DNA of 64,000 nucleotides from Annona cherimola (GCA_030490835.1 CM059972.1:58757563-58821562), one strand, 5' to 3'; positions 46,703-58,506 are shown, numbered from the stretch's first letter. Notes: generated from the letters alone by a model not told the origin. Numbers and translations: made by a program.

Positions 46703-48382
46703 TTATCCAATTCCTGCTCTGTTAAAATTTTTAACACTATGAAGATTATTTATTATTTTCATATGTTCATGCTCAAGCGTTGTGAAGATTAATGAATTAT
46801 CAATGATGTCCAATATGTAGCACTCTTCAATTTGATCATTTATTGAATTCATTGAACTGTTAGTTAATGGGAGCATGATTTTATTTTGGGTTAAACAGGA
46901 TTCCATTTGAATACAATGCTCTTGGAGAAATTGACTATAATTTGGAATATATTGAATAACATCAAAGAGCGAAATTTTAACTTGAACCTGTTCAAATATT
47001 TGAATCATCTCTTCCTTTTTCATTAATTCATCTATGCTAATGAGCTCATCTTTAAAAGTACTTGAAATAACAGGTATGTACTTCTTAAAATTTTCATCAA
47101 TAATTTCATTTTCATCTCCCCCCAACTTATCCTCAATAAACTCTTTATTTCTCACCTCACCATCAATTTGGCTATGATCTATATCATTCATTTGAAACCT
47201 AATATAACTATTATCAATCTCCTCAATATTTTCTTGATTTTTATCTTCTTCAAATTTATCATTAATTAATTTTTCATTGTTTTCTATAATATTTTCTTGA
47301 TTATGAAGAGAGGAATTCTCATTGAGTTTACGATCTGAGAAACCATCACTACATAATGTTGTAATTATTACCAAATTTTCAGACAATAGATTTTCTGATA
47401 GTAATTGATCTGATTGAGTTTGATAATCGAAATGATTTATTAGAGTAATAGTTGATTCATTAGGTTCCTCTCCACATAATGTTTCTACAATATATTCATC
47501 ATTTATTTTCAAATTATCTTTCTTTTGACTTAGCATTTGTTCGTTAAGGGATTCAGCTTCTAAAGCATTTGGAAATGCTAAGTCATTTTCAAAATATGAA
47601 TTTTCCAATGGTATTGGATCTATTTGAAAATTTGAATGATCAACTAGATTATCAATTTGGTCAGTATGATCTGTCGTCTTAGAAAATAACTGTTGGTCGG
47701 AAAGGAATTGTTGATCTAATCTTTCGAATCCTCCCTCTACGTCATCTAAGTGAGGAGGTTGTTGATAATCTTCTTGCTCTAATGAAAAATTTGAAAAGTC
47801 CTCTTGTGGGCAGCAGTCTTGCAAATATATATTTTTATAATGTTCAACTCGATTTACGCACTCTGCAAATCTATTTGCTATGTTTTGAAAGCCATTGAGA
47901 ATAATATTTTGCATTTTTTCAAATTTCTCATCATAATTATATGTTTGATGAAAAGATTGGTTAATAGGTTGAGGTGATGAAAAATTTTCTTCAGGATATA
48001 CCGGTGGCCCATATGTATTTTCATAATGATTAGATTGATATTGATAATTTGAAAATTGACTTTGCTCAGGTGGCCACTGGGTTTGTAGATATGGAGGGTA
48101 AGGTTGAATTTGTTGGTTTGTCCAAGAAGTATTAGGACAACTCATCCATTCTGAGTTATGTGTATGTGAAAATGAATTGTAATTAGGTGTAGGAAACTTA
48201 TGAAAATTTTGAACTTGTTCTTGATATGGTAAAAATCGAGTCTCATTAGAATGTGTTGTTTGAAAAGGAAATGATGTATTCAAGAATGAACTGTTTGAGT
48301 TTTGATAGACAAGTATATCATTAATCTTTTGGTTTAATTCTTCTAACTTACCTAACCGCTGATCAATAAAGTTCATGTCCAT
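46703..48382 (-). CDS. 559-residue ORF of the young element, unrecognised
   Basis: The only long ORF of the element, from ATG at 48382 about 190 bp after the primer site. N-terminus MDMNFIDQRLGKLEELNQKI can form a short coiled coil. Residues about 30-160 are rich in Q, N, P, Y and S (YQSNHYENTYGPPVYPEENF); residues about 210-430 are acidic and rich in E, D and N. No CCHC knuckle, aspartic protease, RT or integrase signature, signal peptide or membrane segment was seen. The position fits a Gag-like or accessory protein. The frame is intact, matching the element's youth. A poly-T/A run (48391-48424) lies just before the ATG. Function unknown. Confidence 0.8.
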   Translation of the reverse strand: MDMNFIDQRLGKLEELNQKINDILVYQNSNSSFLNTSFPFQTTHSNETRFLPYQEQVQNFHKFPTPNYNSFSHTHNSEWMSCPNTSWTNQQIQPYPPYLQTQWPPEQSQFSNYQYQSNHYENTYGPPVYPEENFSSPQPINQSFHQTYNYDEKFEKMQNIILNGFQNIANRFAECVNRVEHYKNIYLQDCCPQEDFSNFSLEQEDYQQPPHLDDVEGGFERLDQQFLSDQQLFSKTTDHTDQIDNLVDHSNFQIDPIPLENSYFENDLAFPNALEAESLNEQMLSQKKDNLKINDEYIVETLCGEEPNESTITLINHFDYQTQSDQLLSENLLSENLVIITTLCSDGFSDRKLNENSSLHNQENIIENNEKLINDKFEEDKNQENIEEIDNSYIRFQMNDIDHSQIDGEVRNKEFIEDKLGGDENEIIDENFKKYIPVISSTFKDELISIDELMKKEEMIQIFEQVQVKISLFDVIQYIPNYSQFLQEHCIQMESCLTQNKIMLPLTNSSMNSINDQIEECYILDIIDNSLIFTTLEHEHMKIINNLHSVKNFNRAGIG

Positions 48383-48570
48383 TCTTTAATTTTAGTTTTT
48401 TTTTTTTTTTTTTTTTTAAAAAAAAGCAGGAAAGAATCGAAATTGGTAATCCACAGTTCAAGTGCAATAAGTAAAGAAAGCAGATAAATAAAGCAGTAAA
48501 GATTATACTATTGAAAGCAAGTAAAGTAAATTTAAAGCAACTAATAAAACAATTCAAACCTCAATACGCC

Positions 48571-48588
48571 TCCCCGGCAACGGCGCCA
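48571..48588 (-). promoter_or_regulatory. Primer-binding site, Asp tRNA type
   Basis: The minus strand reads TGGCGCCGTTGCCGGGGA six bases from the LTR end. This is the site used by Athila/Tat Gypsy elements, complementary to the 3' end of plant aspartate tRNA. Confidence 0.88.
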
Positions 48589-48594
48589 AAAACT

Positions 48595-49690
48595 TGATGC
48601 GTACCAAGTGCTTGTCGTTAAGAGCACTGTGATCACCAGTTTAATTTAAATTAACCGAAACACATTAAAGCTACCACTATACGAGTGATAGTGTAGAATA
48701 ATGGTGAGTCGGGTCGAATCCACAGAGAGGCGATGTAGTTTTGAATTGTTTTTAAGAAAAAGAAAAGAAGGTATAAAAGAGAGAGAAAGAGAAAAGAGAG
48801 AAAAGAGAAGAGAGAAGAGAGAGAAAAGAAGAGAGAGAAAAGAAGAGAGAGAAAGCGAAAAGAGAAAGAAAAGGAAAGAAATTAAGAGAGAGAAGAGAGA
48901 GAAAAGATTTGAACATAAAAGAAATGGAGACAAGAAGCTAAAAGAAATTAACTAACAACTTAATTAAAACTATTCTAAGAAAGCAATAGAAGCAATTAAA
49001 TTCTACTACTAAAACAGAAAAGCGAATTACATTAAGTTTAATCTAAAAATTACAAAGCATAGAATAAAGCAGTAAATCTAATTTAAAAATTAAAACTACA
49101 AATTAAAATTTAACAACTACAAATTTCTACTAACTATAAAGCGGAAAATAAAATTTACATCACCCGTAAACAGCGAATCTCCACGTAATGGAAACTTTTA
49201 TTGCTTGGCCCCACCTCCTTGCTACGGGTCCCACAAAATGGGTCCCACCCACTTGCTACGGGGTCCCACCAAATGGGTCCCACCCAAGGGGTGTGTGGGG
49301 TATGGGGTCTGTTGCCTTGCACATGCGGAAAATAAAATCGTGAATTTAAATATTTGTTTTCTGTTAAAATGATTTTAATAAACCCACATAGACTTTTTAA
49401 TTTACTTTTGAGCCCTTTTTGAGTTTATTTTATTTTATCTTAAGATTTTATAACAGTTTACCCATATTTCAAAGTGAGCCTATTTAATCCCTTTTAGCTT
49501 GTCTAATTATTTTTATAATTTCATATTTTCCAAAGTATTGCAAAAATGACCCGTTTTATATTAAAATTAAAGATTCTACCAAAAATATGATTTTCATAAA
49601 ATTTCGCTTAAAACATGCATTTAATTATCATTTTAATATTTAACAACGTGAATTTAATATAAAATTAAAGGAAAATTTTTAGACTTATCA
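48595..49690 (-). repeat. 5' LTR of the young element
   Basis: 1096 bp; differs from the left copy by C at 49647 within a CG, T in the left copy, the change expected from deamination of methylated cytosine. Confidence 0.97.
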
Positions 49691-49695
49691 CATTT

Positions 49696-50041
49696 CCTCC
49701 GTGTTTCTAATCCATTCATTTCAAGCCTAACCTCATCCATTTGGCAAGTGATTCTCGTAGCTTAATGATTACTCTGATTGCGTGATCCCAACCATCCAAA
49801 TCAGTGATCTATTTGGCATGACACTGGTAAAAAAATGGTATCTTAATGGCACAGACAACATGCTTTAACTCTAGCATCTTATACTAGCCAACCCGACTCC
49901 ATTTAGAATGGGAAGGCTTCACTCGAGCTTCAAAACCTAGGTCATAATCATAATGAGGAACATAATGATAATCCTTTGTTGTATAATTACAATGCAATGG
50001 TTGAAGAATGATGATGCAAAACATTGTTATCATGTTTTTTA
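49696..50041. other. Non-genic stretch
   Basis: Right flank of the young element, continuous with 44223-44519 before insertion. No gene supported. Confidence 0.4.
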
Positions 50042-50579
50042 GTGGGAACAAATTTAACGGAGTCAATTCCATTGAACTCGTGGAACCTCTTGGTTTTACG
50101 CCCACCTTGATGGCTAATCAAAATCCAATCCAACCAGTTTGTTTGAAATACTTTATTGAACTTAGGGATCCAAATTTTTATAGATCAAATGTTTACATAG
50201 GCCATCGTTATTTAAAGTTCATTATCAACGTATCAAAACTTTTTATTATTATATCAACATTAAAAATTTAAACTAAACATCTATACCTTCCAAAATGTTA
50301 ATATTTTATATAAATGATTATATATACTATTTTAACATTCTAATACTTGTATAAATGGATCGAGATGATTTTCATATTTTACATTCTATATTTTCAATAG
50401 ATGCAACATGTACAAATTTTAATTGAAATGCTTTTTTGGTATCATAATTAAATAAATGATGTTAAATGAAATAGATGTATTAGATTTTGATTAGCCATTG
50501 AATTGGATCAAAAACCAAACGGTTCCATAAAATGAATTCAATGGAATCAACTCCATTGAATTGGTTCACTAAATTCCCA
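50042..50579. mobile_element. Terminal-inverted-repeat element (about 540 bp), non-coding
   Basis: Arms of about 90 bp pair: TCAATTCCATTGAACTCGTG, then GGCTAATCAAAATCCA on the left, and the reverse complements of TTTTGATTAGCC and GAATCAACTCCATTGAATTG on the right. Outer ends GTGGGAA and ATTCCCA. The target duplication was not resolved, so the superfamily is open. Confidence 0.75.
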
Positions 50580-50670
50580 ATTTATTTATCAGCAACTTGT
50601 TCTTTGCATCGATGCTATAAGGCATACTGTTACATGTGCTGCAGCGCAAATTCTCATTTCTGATCTATAA

Positions 50671-53600
50671 AAGAATTTCAACTTCAATCTTGACCCCTCA
50701 CAAGGGAGCCATTCCTCCAGAGACATTATCAAAGAAGTCGGTGTTGACCCCAGAACACACTCAACGTAATAAAAAGCTTGTTTATCAGCTTCTTATCTTT
50801 AATCTATAAATATTTTTTTATCATAAAAAGTCTAGGTTTTTTCTCCCATTTTCACCATGTTTTCATAGTTCTCTTTGACTTGTTTTCTTCAAGAGCTATG
50901 CGATTTGTTTCCATCATTGTGGTGGTATTCAGAATAGGTGCTAGAAATGCAAACTTAATCTAAATGTTTAACACAACTTAAGTTTTCTCATTTTCCCTTT
51001 GTATTGGATTCAAAGACAATCTAGACCAATTATTTTGTTCTTAATTGGTGGTTCATTTGCTTTACAATAGATTTAGATGCTCCATCCTATGTTTTCACCT
51101 TTTTGAAGGTGAGTATATGTGGATTACTGCAGTGCCTCCAAAATTGTTATAGTTTTCTTAATTGCTTAATGGACCTGATTACTAGAGTGACAAATTTTTA
51201 GAATGATGATAAGGGCCTCATGGTCTTGGCTGGGGATGTGTTTGATGTACCCATAAAGTAAAGACATTGTTCATCATGTTGTGAGATGGCAGCTGGCTAA
51301 ACATCAACAAGTGAGATTCTTCTTTTTTCTAGATACCTTGATTTATAAATTCTACTTGCATTCCTCATGTTTGTCATGGGAAGTTCATTTCTGCATTCCT
51401 AATGAGGACTTGATTGATGTTTTCTGCTTAAGGTTGAGCCAAAATGAGGCTATTGATGTGAGCATGAGATTGTAAGCATCATGTTATTTATAAGATGAAT
51501 TTCAATAACTAATTTCTCTGTTGAAATCTTCCCGTTAATTCATATTCACTACTATTATGTATTCTGTAATGTTTGTATGTATGGGCTTGAGATACATTCT
51601 TTTTGGTAAAGAAATGTGCTTGTCTAACAGTACCCATGACATATAAGGGACTTATTCAACTAAAACTAGTAGTGAGGTTAGTGGGACTGGGACAAAGCCG
51701 TATAGACAGAAGGACACAGGTCGAGCAAGACATGGAACTCTCCATGGACCACAGGTACAATATAAAGTCATCAGATCAATTTTCTTTTTTTTTTTATCCC
51801 ATCTTAATCTATCCCTTAACCTGGTTATCAATTTTTCATTTTTGATTCTGTTTGATGACTTGTTAGCAATTAATTCATGCATTTATGAACAATTCAGACA
51901 TGGTGCCACTATGCATGGCCCTAAACACGAAGTCATGCAATTAAGTTACAAAAGAAGGTTAGGTGTCTAGGATTGAAAATTGTTTTGTCAGCTTGTACAG
52001 CTAAAGGAAAGACAAGTCTCTCTTCCATGTACATTCGATAACCTGGAATGTTTGTAGCTAATCTTAGATGTAAACTTCCATTTAGGGGACTGATATTCTC
52101 CTTCAAAACCCAATAGTCAAATCATTCCAATAAAAAAAGAGAAAAAGAAGAAGTTAGGAAACTAGTTCACATAAGAATTATCTGCAAACTACAAGATAGA
52201 GTTCAAGTATTCTATAATCATCATTGTAGTCATAAAAACTATGCTGGCATTTGATTAGGTGGCTACTTACTTTGACATAAAGTGTTGTGTCATTTGTGAA
52301 TGTGGTGGGTTATTAGCATCATGCTACATGTTGCCATGTTTATTCATTACTGCCTTCATTTTCTATTGTTTTCTCATCATTGCTTTGATCATATCTTTAA
52401 GCTATTTGTCCTTATCTTCATTTTTTTCAACTTTCTATAGTTTGACCCATATAAAGATGAGAGAAAGAATGTTTGTCCAATTTACCTTATCCCTTTAACA
52501 TTAACGTATGGAAATGTCACTAGTTAAACAACTTCTAATTTTTGAGTATCTGGAGGTCCCCACCCACAAGACCAAGAACACTATGAATTACATGTCACAG
52601 ATGAAGAATACTAAGAAGTTATTGTTGGTGGATGGTGGTGTAATAAACGAAAAGCTCAAGTTAGCAACACCAAATCAACATTATGTGAATGTTCTGCCTT
52701 CAATTGTAAGTTCAATTCTTTCCAGGCTCAATTCGAAGATGCTTCTGACTTCAAGATATTCCATCGTAATGTATGAGCATCTTAAGTTATGAGGAAATTT
52801 TGCCAAAATTTTTAAATTCTTGTATAATTGCCAATAGACTAAGCTCCTCTAAGTGCTAGATAGAAAAGAAAAGAGAAATGAGTAAACCAAAACTTATTAG
52901 TTAATTCAGAGTATGCACTCCCATGATTTCTTGGCAGAAATTCAATGAGCAACATAGTTTATACGACTTCAGTTGCCCTCTAACCTAACATGATACTATT
53001 TGCCACATAATTTTTAGACACAAAGATTTATGCTACAAAATTTGACCAATGTCCCATTTATTTTCCTTAATCATGTCTTGCATTAATGTCATTCCTACAT
53101 TAGCTGTCACATCACAATAAAAAAGAGGGAAAAAAGATTTCAAACACCTTGTGTCCCTTCTGAATCTTAACTAAACATTGTTGAACCTTTGATCAAGTCC
53201 AACGAAATTTAGTGTGAGGGTCAGATTGCAAGAGCATTTTGATTGTATCTCTGACCAGGTCAAATGAAAGTTACAATGTGTAAGGGCCTGATTCCAAGAG
53301 CATTTAGGATTGTGCCGAGGCCCAGCCCATTACTTTTTAGTGAGTGCTACATCAATGGCCAATAAACAATTGCTCTGTTGGAGAATCTCTGAATTCCTCT
53401 AAACCCTAAGAGCAAGATTTCATCCTTTACACACCTTTTCTTAGCACTTACCTTTGAAATCGTGGTTTGGACTTTGGAATGAACCCTCATCTAATTATCA
53501 TCACAGAAAAAATTCTTGTTTAATATTCAGTTATTGGATAAACTCCAAGCAAGGGTGTAAATGGGTCAAGTTGATACTAGATTAAGGTTAACTCAAACCT

Positions 53601-53958
53601 AAATCTATTTAGAATTTCACTTGTGACCCATTTGTAGCCCTAGCTCGAAGCTTCTCATAAGAATATGCCTATCGCAGGGTCACATTGCTATTTGCTAGCC
53701 GACGGGACTACAATTTGATGACTCTAGAAAAAATTACTTGACAATTGCTTTTCAAATTTTTTGATTCATGTCAAGAGATAGCAACATTTTTTGGATATTG
53801 TTTGCTTACTCTATGAAGAAATATGATTATTGTCACAGGGGTTGAATGTCTATAGTATCCTCCAACATGATACTCTTGTGATGACACATGATGCTATTAA
53901 TCAGATTGTTCAGCGTATGCACACTCCTATCAATAACAAATCCTGTGAAAAATGAATA
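50671..53958 (+). pseudogene. Intron-containing pseudogene of mitochondrial ribosomal protein uL4 (L4)
   Basis: Exon-like blocks in L4 order: 50671-50766 (RISTSILTP, KKSVLTPEHT), about 51170-51309 (DDKGLMVLAGDVFDVPI, then DIVHHVVRWQLAK), about 51647-51754 ([20 protein letters not shown]), about 51892-52010 (HGATMHGPK, then GLKIVLSA), about 52520-52708 (EVPTHKTKN, KKLLLVDGGVINEKLKLAT, HYVNVLPSI) and 53837-53958 (LNVYSILQHDTLVM, RMHTPINN, stop). The intact protein is a core large-subunit protein whose loop lines the exit tunnel; the N-terminal part here resembles the plant mitochondrial form. Donors GTACAA and GTAAGT and a CACAG acceptor remain. Breaks: a stop before NDDKG, an extra base after DVPI, and a lost base after HGPK. 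It is a decayed genomic copy with introns, not a processed copy. Confidence 0.88.
53551..53643. mobile_element. 93-bp hAT-like miniature element
   Basis: Termini AAGGGTGTAAATGGGTCA and TGACCCATTTGTAGCCCT are inverted repeats, flanked by CTCCAAGC (53543-53550) and CTCGAAGC (53644-53651), an 8-bp target duplication with one mismatch. This size and duplication length fit hAT. It lies in the last intron of the uL4 pseudogene. Confidence 0.75.
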
Positions 53959-54304
53959 ATGGATAGAAGATGCATCTTATCTCATTCATTTATGGATATC
54001 GTCGGATAGGCTAGGTTCCTAATGTTCTGACTTTTCATCATTGATTTGAAGGTTTCCTAGTCCTGCATGCATGTCTAGGTAGTAGGTGCTACTTCATTTT
54101 GTAGCATGGAAGAGATGTATTTTATGGTAGATTGATGGTTCTAATTTGTAGGATATTAGTTGAATCATTTTGCATAAATCATGTTGTTGGACTTTTTTTT
54201 GTTACATACAGGTAAAAGGCTTTGGGGTCCTTCAACCAAACATTCCTAATTGAGTCAAATTCATTGTATACTTAATTCTAATCGTAAATCTGCTAAATAC
54301 AGAA

Positions 54305-54850
54305 GTCCAATATTGGAAGCTAAAGCAACATAGAAATCCAATCCAAATGAAGCCTTTATCCCCTTTTAGCTCAACGCTTATCTATCATCGACAGGTCATA
54401 GGCAATAAGCTCCTATCAATGCTATATTGGAAGCAAAAGCAATGTAGAACCCAACCCAAATGAAGCCTTGGCTTTTTCATGTCGTTTGATATTTCTCTAA
54501 TCTTGCTTCTCGTTGAGTCATTATTATTTTTCACCCTATTCTCATTTTGCATGTCTTTTGGTATTTCCCTATCTTGCTTCTCATTCATTCCCTTTTGGCT
54601 CCATGCTTATCCATCATCCATAGGTCATAGGTGGTAAGCTCCTATCAAAGCTAGCGTTTGAAAACAAGTTGGCTTGAGAATGGCTGGCTTTTTGTTCTGC
54701 CGAGACTTGGGGTGTGGTCAAGCATGACTTGGAGCTTTTTTGTGGGTTTCGGGAGGCTAACACTCCAGAACTTTATTAACCCTGTTCTCATTTTTCATGT
54801 CTTTTGATATTTCCCTAATTTTTCTTCTCATTGAGTCATCATTATTTTCA
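54305..54850. repeat. Mosaic of diverged direct duplications
   Basis: Three pieces recur: AATGAAGCCTT-ending blocks at 54314 and 54427; a block ending GGTCATAGG then AAGCTCCTATCAA at 54362 and 54591; and a block with CATGTCTTTTGATATTTCCC at 54478, 54548 and 54797. The repeat order differs between copies. The small minus ORF at 54385-54588 is a by-product. Confidence 0.75.
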
Positions 54851-55174
54851 TCCTCATTAGAAATTCCATCTAGAATGTGAAAGACACCTTCACAAATTGA
54901 TATAGGCTAGCTTAAACAACCCTCAAAATGAACATGCCCGCAACAAAAGGGTATATCACATAGCCGCATGCAATGCAAATGCAATCTTGCCCTTGTCAAG
55001 GGCATGTTGGCCATGCGTCAAGAAAGAAGCCAAAAAATAAGGTTTTTAGGAGTGGCGAAAAATCACTTTTATAAAAGGTTGCCAACCACTTGTTATTGGA
55101 GTGCATTTGCGTTCACATAATAGTGGAGCCAAATAGGCCCTAAGACGCTTTCCATGCATGAAGTGGAACTGATA

Positions 55175-55530
55175 TAGTGTACTCGGGTGCACTTAGCTTT
55201 GGTACACCTAGTTGCTTTAACTTTTTTTCAAAAAAAAATTTTGTTTAAAATTTTTTTATACAACTGTTAATCTAAGTGTATTTAACATGAGTGTCGAGTT
55301 TTATTATTTTTGGATATTTTTAGATATTTTTTTATTTTTGAAAATAATGCCATGAATTTTTGAAAAAGAAATTTTAAAAATCTTTAAAAAATGGTAAAAC
55401 TTGATATATATGTTAAATACACTTAAATTAACAATTATATAAAAAAAATTTAAAATTTTAAAAATTTAAAAAAAGGTTAAATGCATCCAGGTGCATCGAG
55501 GCTAAGTGCACTTAGGTGCATTTAGCCTCT
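55175..55530. mobile_element. Foldback element, copy 4
   Basis: Long palindrome with outer arms GGTGCACTTAGCTTTGGTAC and the mirrored CGAGGCTAAGTGCACTT. The inner arms include TTAATCTAAGTGTATTTAAC and TTTTATTATTTTTGGATA, the sequence shared with the other foldback copies. Non-coding. Confidence 0.75.
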
Positions 55531-57120
55531 TCCCTGCATGAAGCTGTCCAAACTCTGTAGTTGTAACACGATAATTGATAATACTAGATTAAGTTGGAGA
55601 AGTGATAGATTTTTCTTGGGTTGTTGGGAACATGCAATACTCGATGACCATTTTTCACACATGAAAAACCATCCGATAGGCTGGCTGAGCACCAATTGGC
55701 AACGACATGAAGAAGTAAATGACAGTTGCATTAAATAATGGTGCAGGGGCATCGATGCTGCACACAAATAATGATAAAGGCGCGTAAGGCAATAGACCCG
55801 ACGGCTTCATGCAACGATGACGAGAAAAAAAGCATACGGGTGGACACGTCTCTGCGTTACTTGGAACGACTTATGTACTATTGCATCACGAAAATGTCCA
55901 AAGTAAAGTAGGATCAATGACAATTTTCAATTTTTAAAACCCGAGTATGATAACTAACTACTAGTCCATGGACCTAAAAATAGATTGATAAAAATAATTT
56001 TGTTGAACACAAAATAAAGGAAACCTGATTAATAATCTTGTAGTTTCTCTTTCATTTTGAGTCAGTCAATTTTCAAATGAATAACATTTACAAAAATTGA
56101 CTTTAAAATAATGCATTGGAGATTGTGTAAATATTAAATTTCTTCATATAAATTTTCGATTTCCGAAATTTAAGTACAACAATTACTTAAACACGTAAGA
56201 CAGTTCAAATATGTGATGACTCTCAGTCAGTAAGGTAAAGCTGTGAAGCTGTAAAGCCAACGTTTCTATTGATGGACTGCCACGTTGAATGGTCCCTAGT
56301 TTCCCATTTGTTTAGTCAATCAATTTCTAAGGATTATCAAATGCAAGATGCAAGGCAATTTTTTTAATAATCTTCTATTTTCCTGTTTGTTGAGTTAGTC
56401 AATTTTCAAAGATGAAGCATTTTCTGAAGTGAATTCACAAAATAAAAATTTCAAATAATCACATTGAGCTTGTTTACTTAATAAATTGATCATTTTAAGA
56501 ATTTTAAAACAATTATATAGATTCATTGCAATCATTTCTATAATGTAAAAACTTAAATAATTATATGAAAATTTACTTGATTAACTTTCTTGGAACCATA
56601 TAATAGTAGTGAATGTGGTCTCATAAAGTATATTTCAAAAAATTACAATTGCCTTTCAAAATAAAATTTTAAAATTTTAAAATAAAATATTGACATTGAG
56701 GAAGTTCTAACATTACATTTCATAATATAAATGTTCGTGGGTGCAAACCATTTACCAAATAATTATTTTAAAAACTTTATTTTCAAATGTATTATGGAAA
56801 ATATTTACCCTATATTTTCAGCATACATGATCAAGTGAAAGTGATATAGTAGGGTTGAAAGATAATCTTCCAACTAATGAAAACATGCAACACGAACACA
56901 TTTACTACCGCAATATGCATCATTCATATATATCATATTGCCAAGAAGGTAATAAGCTAAACATCTATAGGAAGTTGGAAGAATGTGTTACACATGTGGT
57001 TGTTTTCCACGTCTTGCAATCACAAAGACTGATGACAACTCTACATAAGTTACTACAACATTTCACACAGTCACATATATTAATAACCGTAATTTGCTTT
57101 TCTGTTTTACCCTTTTCAGT
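55531..57120. other. Non-genic AT-rich stretch
   Basis: No supported gene. Short ORFs at 55522-55767 and 56855-57169 lack recognisable features; the latter overlaps the next entry in antisense. Confidence 0.45.
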
Positions 57121-57123
57121 AAA

Positions 57124-57275
57124 ATTTTTCCATGCAGCTTCAACCTCTTCAGTGTTCTTGAAAGCTTAGTAATATGCTCCTTTGAATCCATTGACTTGGG
57201 CATGTGCTTCTGGTTATGATAGGTACACACCTAGCACGCATCCATAGAAAGCTGCATATGAGTGCACCTTCTGCA
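57124..57275 (-). pseudogene. RNase H1 hybrid-binding-domain-like fragment
   Basis: The minus strand reads VHSYAAFYGCVLGVYLS, stop, PEAHAQVNGFKGAYY, stop, AFKNTEEVEAAWKNF. This follows the pattern of the small domain at the start of eukaryotic RNase H1 (V-x-G-x-x-P-G-V-Y-x-S-W-x-E...Q-V-x-G-F-x-G...F-x-x-x-E-E-A-x-A). The conserved Trp position is a stop codon. It is a relic; whether it came from a host gene or a mobile element is unknown. Confidence 0.45.
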
Positions 57276-58035
57276 CTTCGAAATCTATCAACCTTTACAA
57301 TCATTACAGAGTACATAAGAGTCTTCATGGCAATAGTTTAATAGTTCAACACAATTCAAGTTCATTACTACATAGACAAACCACAATTAGTGTATTAGAA
57401 TCCATTCATAAAAAATACAACACAATGTCCACAAGCATAAATAGAATTAGGAGTTCTTGTCCACACTACCTATGTTAATTTGTCCTAATATAATAACCAA
57501 TTCAATTAGAAATCAAATAAACACCAACTAAGAAGAAATGTGTCAATTAGAATAAAAAATATATGCCAGATAGTCACTTCGACCTTCCTCATCTGTACAT
57601 ACAAATTACATTGTGGCATGTAGATGCTTATCAAAATAGCACATTGCTTGTCCTAATTGATGAACAAATATCAACATAGAGCTCAACAATGAAAATACAG
57701 AACAATAATCCTCTATCCACTCCTTATCGGTCACTATTGTAGGTTGTTTAAGTACATTTTCTATTTCAAATATGAGGCATGAGGCCGGTGGTTAGTAATC
57801 AATAAAGGAATGTATTAATTTTTATGGAAGCATAATGGTCAAACAATCATAGAATGAGATGTGTGAAATGATGTGAATAGAGAGTAGAGTAGCATAATAT
57901 TGCAATGAGCATATACCAAACATATTGGGGTCCTGTGAATCTATTTTTATCAATGTTTCATCCTATGCTAGTCATGTTCAAGATAATATGGTACATTTCA
58001 TACTTTTTAGTAGTATGAGCTCTTTGTTTCTCACA
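57276..58035. other. Non-genic stretch
   Basis: Nothing recognisable beyond AT-rich sequence. Confidence 0.4.
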
Positions 58036-58039
58036 TTTT

Positions 58040-58310
58040 GTCCCATGATGCCAATCGCAACTATATCGTACAACTCTTGTGCAATGACTTGCTAGACAAC
58101 GTCTTTTACCTTGTTGACGTCAATTATACGAGTGTGTAGGTTGTGCAACAATATTTCGACTTGTTTCCTATCTTGCAACTTCGTTCATTGATGTCTCCTC
58201 CTTGATGAGGAGGAACCAGCAACATTCACTCGAGGAGTCATCACATCAACAGGTTGTTGGTCACCAATAAGCACATTGTATACATGATCCACATGTCTCA
58301 CCTATTTGCA
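58040..58310 (-). pseudogene. Possible PIF/Harbinger ORF1 (Myb-like) C-terminal remnant
   Basis: Interrupted minus-strand readings such as TPRVNVAGSSSSRRR and QELYDIVAIGIMGQN sit about 200 bp beyond the transposase end, where the second PIF/Harbinger protein is often found. Stops interrupt it. The assignment rests on position and composition only. Confidence 0.25.
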
Positions 58311-58506
58311 CATGTTAATGTAGTAACAAGGCATGAAACCAAAAACTGACAAGAAATGTGAAAGTCAAATTTATTAATTTAAAACAAATAAAACCAACAA
58401 CACGCAAATGTCCAAAGTGGTATTTCTGTCAAACACACAAGTGATAACATTATAACATCAGTTTATACAAATAAATGGATGAAAACAAATAGAAAGCCTA
58501 CAAAGT

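Larger units (their letters stand above)
44525..49690 (-). mobile_element. Young pol-less LTR retrotransposon, Athila-like signals
   Basis: Complete 5166-bp element with a 5-bp target duplication CATTT (44520-44524 and 49691-49695), two 1096-bp LTRs with TGATGC...TTATCA ends, a primer site next to the right LTR and a polypurine tract next to the left LTR; transcription is therefore on the minus strand. By eye the LTRs differ at one base (T at 45577, C at 49647). The 2.97-kb interior holds a single long ORF (46703-48382) and no protease, RT, RNase H or integrase motifs. After the ORF there is GGTTGGGAGGCAACCCAAC (46641-46659 reversed), a motif I associate with the region after pol in Athila-type Gypsy elements. 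It must use enzymes supplied in trans. Confidence 0.93.
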
